Positions 6,357 through 6,692 of a stretch of 6,692 nt of DNA are shown here, one piece after another (positions within the stretch are counted from its first letter, which is position 1; every line of letters starts with the position of its first letter). The DNA lies in contig JAVEEJ010000093.1 in the NCBI GenBank assembly GCA_030840515.1, forward strand, positions 1 to 6,692, in the 5' to 3' direction. The notes beneath the pieces were generated by a model. That model had not been told where the DNA came from. It worked only from the letters and a program-made list of their open reading frames with translations, and did no database searches. Both the position numbers and the translations under genes were made by a program. This DNA is from Frankiaceae bacterium (GTDB lineage: Bacteria; Actinomycetota; Actinomycetes; JAVEEJ01).

Positions 6357-6366
6357 ACCCTCCTAC

Positions 6367-6692
6367 ATGACGTCCAGCACCGAGACACGCCCCGCTTCCC
6401 CGGTCATCGCGATCAACGACATCGGCAGTGCTGAGGACTTCCTCGCCGCCATCGACGAGACCATCAAGTACTTCAACGACGGAGACATCGTCGACGGCAC
6501 CGTCGTCAAGGTCGACCGCGACGAGGTCCTGCTGGACATCGGCTACAAGACCGAGGGCGTCATCCCGAGCCGCGAGCTCTCGATCAAGCACGACGTCGAC
6601 CCCAACGACGTCGTCTCCGTGGGCGACCACGTCGAGGCCCTCGTCCTCCAGAAGGAGGACAAGGAGGGTCGGCTGATCCTGTCCAAGAAGCG
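6367..6692 (+). CDS. rpsA: 30S ribosomal protein S1, N-terminal part (cut by window end)
   Basis: Open from ATG 6367 to the end of the window: 108 complete codons plus two bases, with no stop. S1 helps bring mRNA to the 30S subunit through repeated S1 (OB-fold) RNA-binding domains; actinobacterial forms have about four and are nearly 500 residues long, so roughly a fifth is present here. A short variable leader (MTSSTETRPASP) is followed by the conserved entry helix (EDFLAAIDETIKYFNDGDIV, residues 23-42). The first S1 domain then starts at about 38: GTVVKVDRDEVLLDIGYK, then TEGVIPSRELS, and VGDHVEALVLQKEDKEGRL near the end. The sequence agrees closely with actinobacterial S1 as I remember it. 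It is read divergently from the methyltransferase and should be highly expressed. Confidence 0.97.
   Translation, partial: MTSSTETRPASPVIAINDIGSAEDFLAAIDETIKYFNDGDIVDGTVVKVDRDEVLLDIGYKTEGVIPSRELSIKHDVDPNDVVSVGDHVEALVLQKEDKEGRLILSKK

Larger units (their letters stand above)
6151..6366. promoter_or_regulatory. Divergent intergenic region and rpsA leader
   Basis: These 216 bases lie between the divergent methyltransferase and rpsA genes and should hold both promoters. A tentative + strand sigma-70-like pair is TTGCGG (6187-6192), 18 bases, TACGCT (6211-6216). That would give an rpsA leader of roughly 145 bases, long enough for control. GCCTGC (6233-6238) and GCAGGC (6254-6259) form a 6-bp inverted repeat just downstream. 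No convincing methyltransferase promoter was found, and no coding sequence is supported here. Confidence 0.4.

Noticed and set aside
6331..6630. Open frame antisense to the start of rpsA
   Set aside because: It lies opposite a highly conserved ribosomal gene, and its Asp/Val-rich translation is just the complement of GAC/GTC codons.

Overview
The window is very GC-rich with dense, short-spaced genes, GTG starts and overlapping stop/start codons. That points to a high-GC actinobacterium. The N-terminus of ribosomal protein S1 at the right end is of actinobacterial type, and a Nocardioidaceae-like host is a reasonable guess from memory, not a proven assignment. No mobile element, CRISPR array, tRNA or rRNA was seen.

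Layout. (1) 5-507: a probable PRC-barrel protein overlaps by ATGA a 49-residue single-pass membrane protein; both are on the + strand. (2) 508-655: a gap with a weak hairpin followed by TTTT, which may end the first unit, and presumably the promoter of the next. (3) 656-5333: a compact + strand operon of three genes. They encode a secreted alpha/beta hydrolase, a multi-pass membrane protein of unknown function, and an 875-residue cell-surface protein. The last has a signal peptide, a beta-rich N-terminal domain, more than 500 residues built largely on X-X-X-Leu-X-X-Gly heptads, and one C-terminal membrane anchor. (4) 5334-5409: a perfect 21-bp inverted repeat between convergent genes, probably a two-way terminator. 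(5) 5410-6150: a class I SAM-dependent methyltransferase on the - strand. (6) 6151-6366: a divergent intergenic region carrying the rpsA leader. (7) 6367-6692: the first 108 codons of rpsA, cut by the window end.

The most unusual part is the three-gene operon. All three products are predicted to be exported or in the membrane, and the genes are nearly contiguous, so a shared job at the cell envelope is a fair inference. The heptad-repeat protein recalls the extracellular part of YhgE/Pip/YueB proteins, some of which are phage receptors, but lacks their multi-pass C-terminal domain. No function can be assigned to the trio from sequence alone. The two outer ends (PRC-barrel pair; methyltransferase and rpsA) look like ordinary chromosomal genes.
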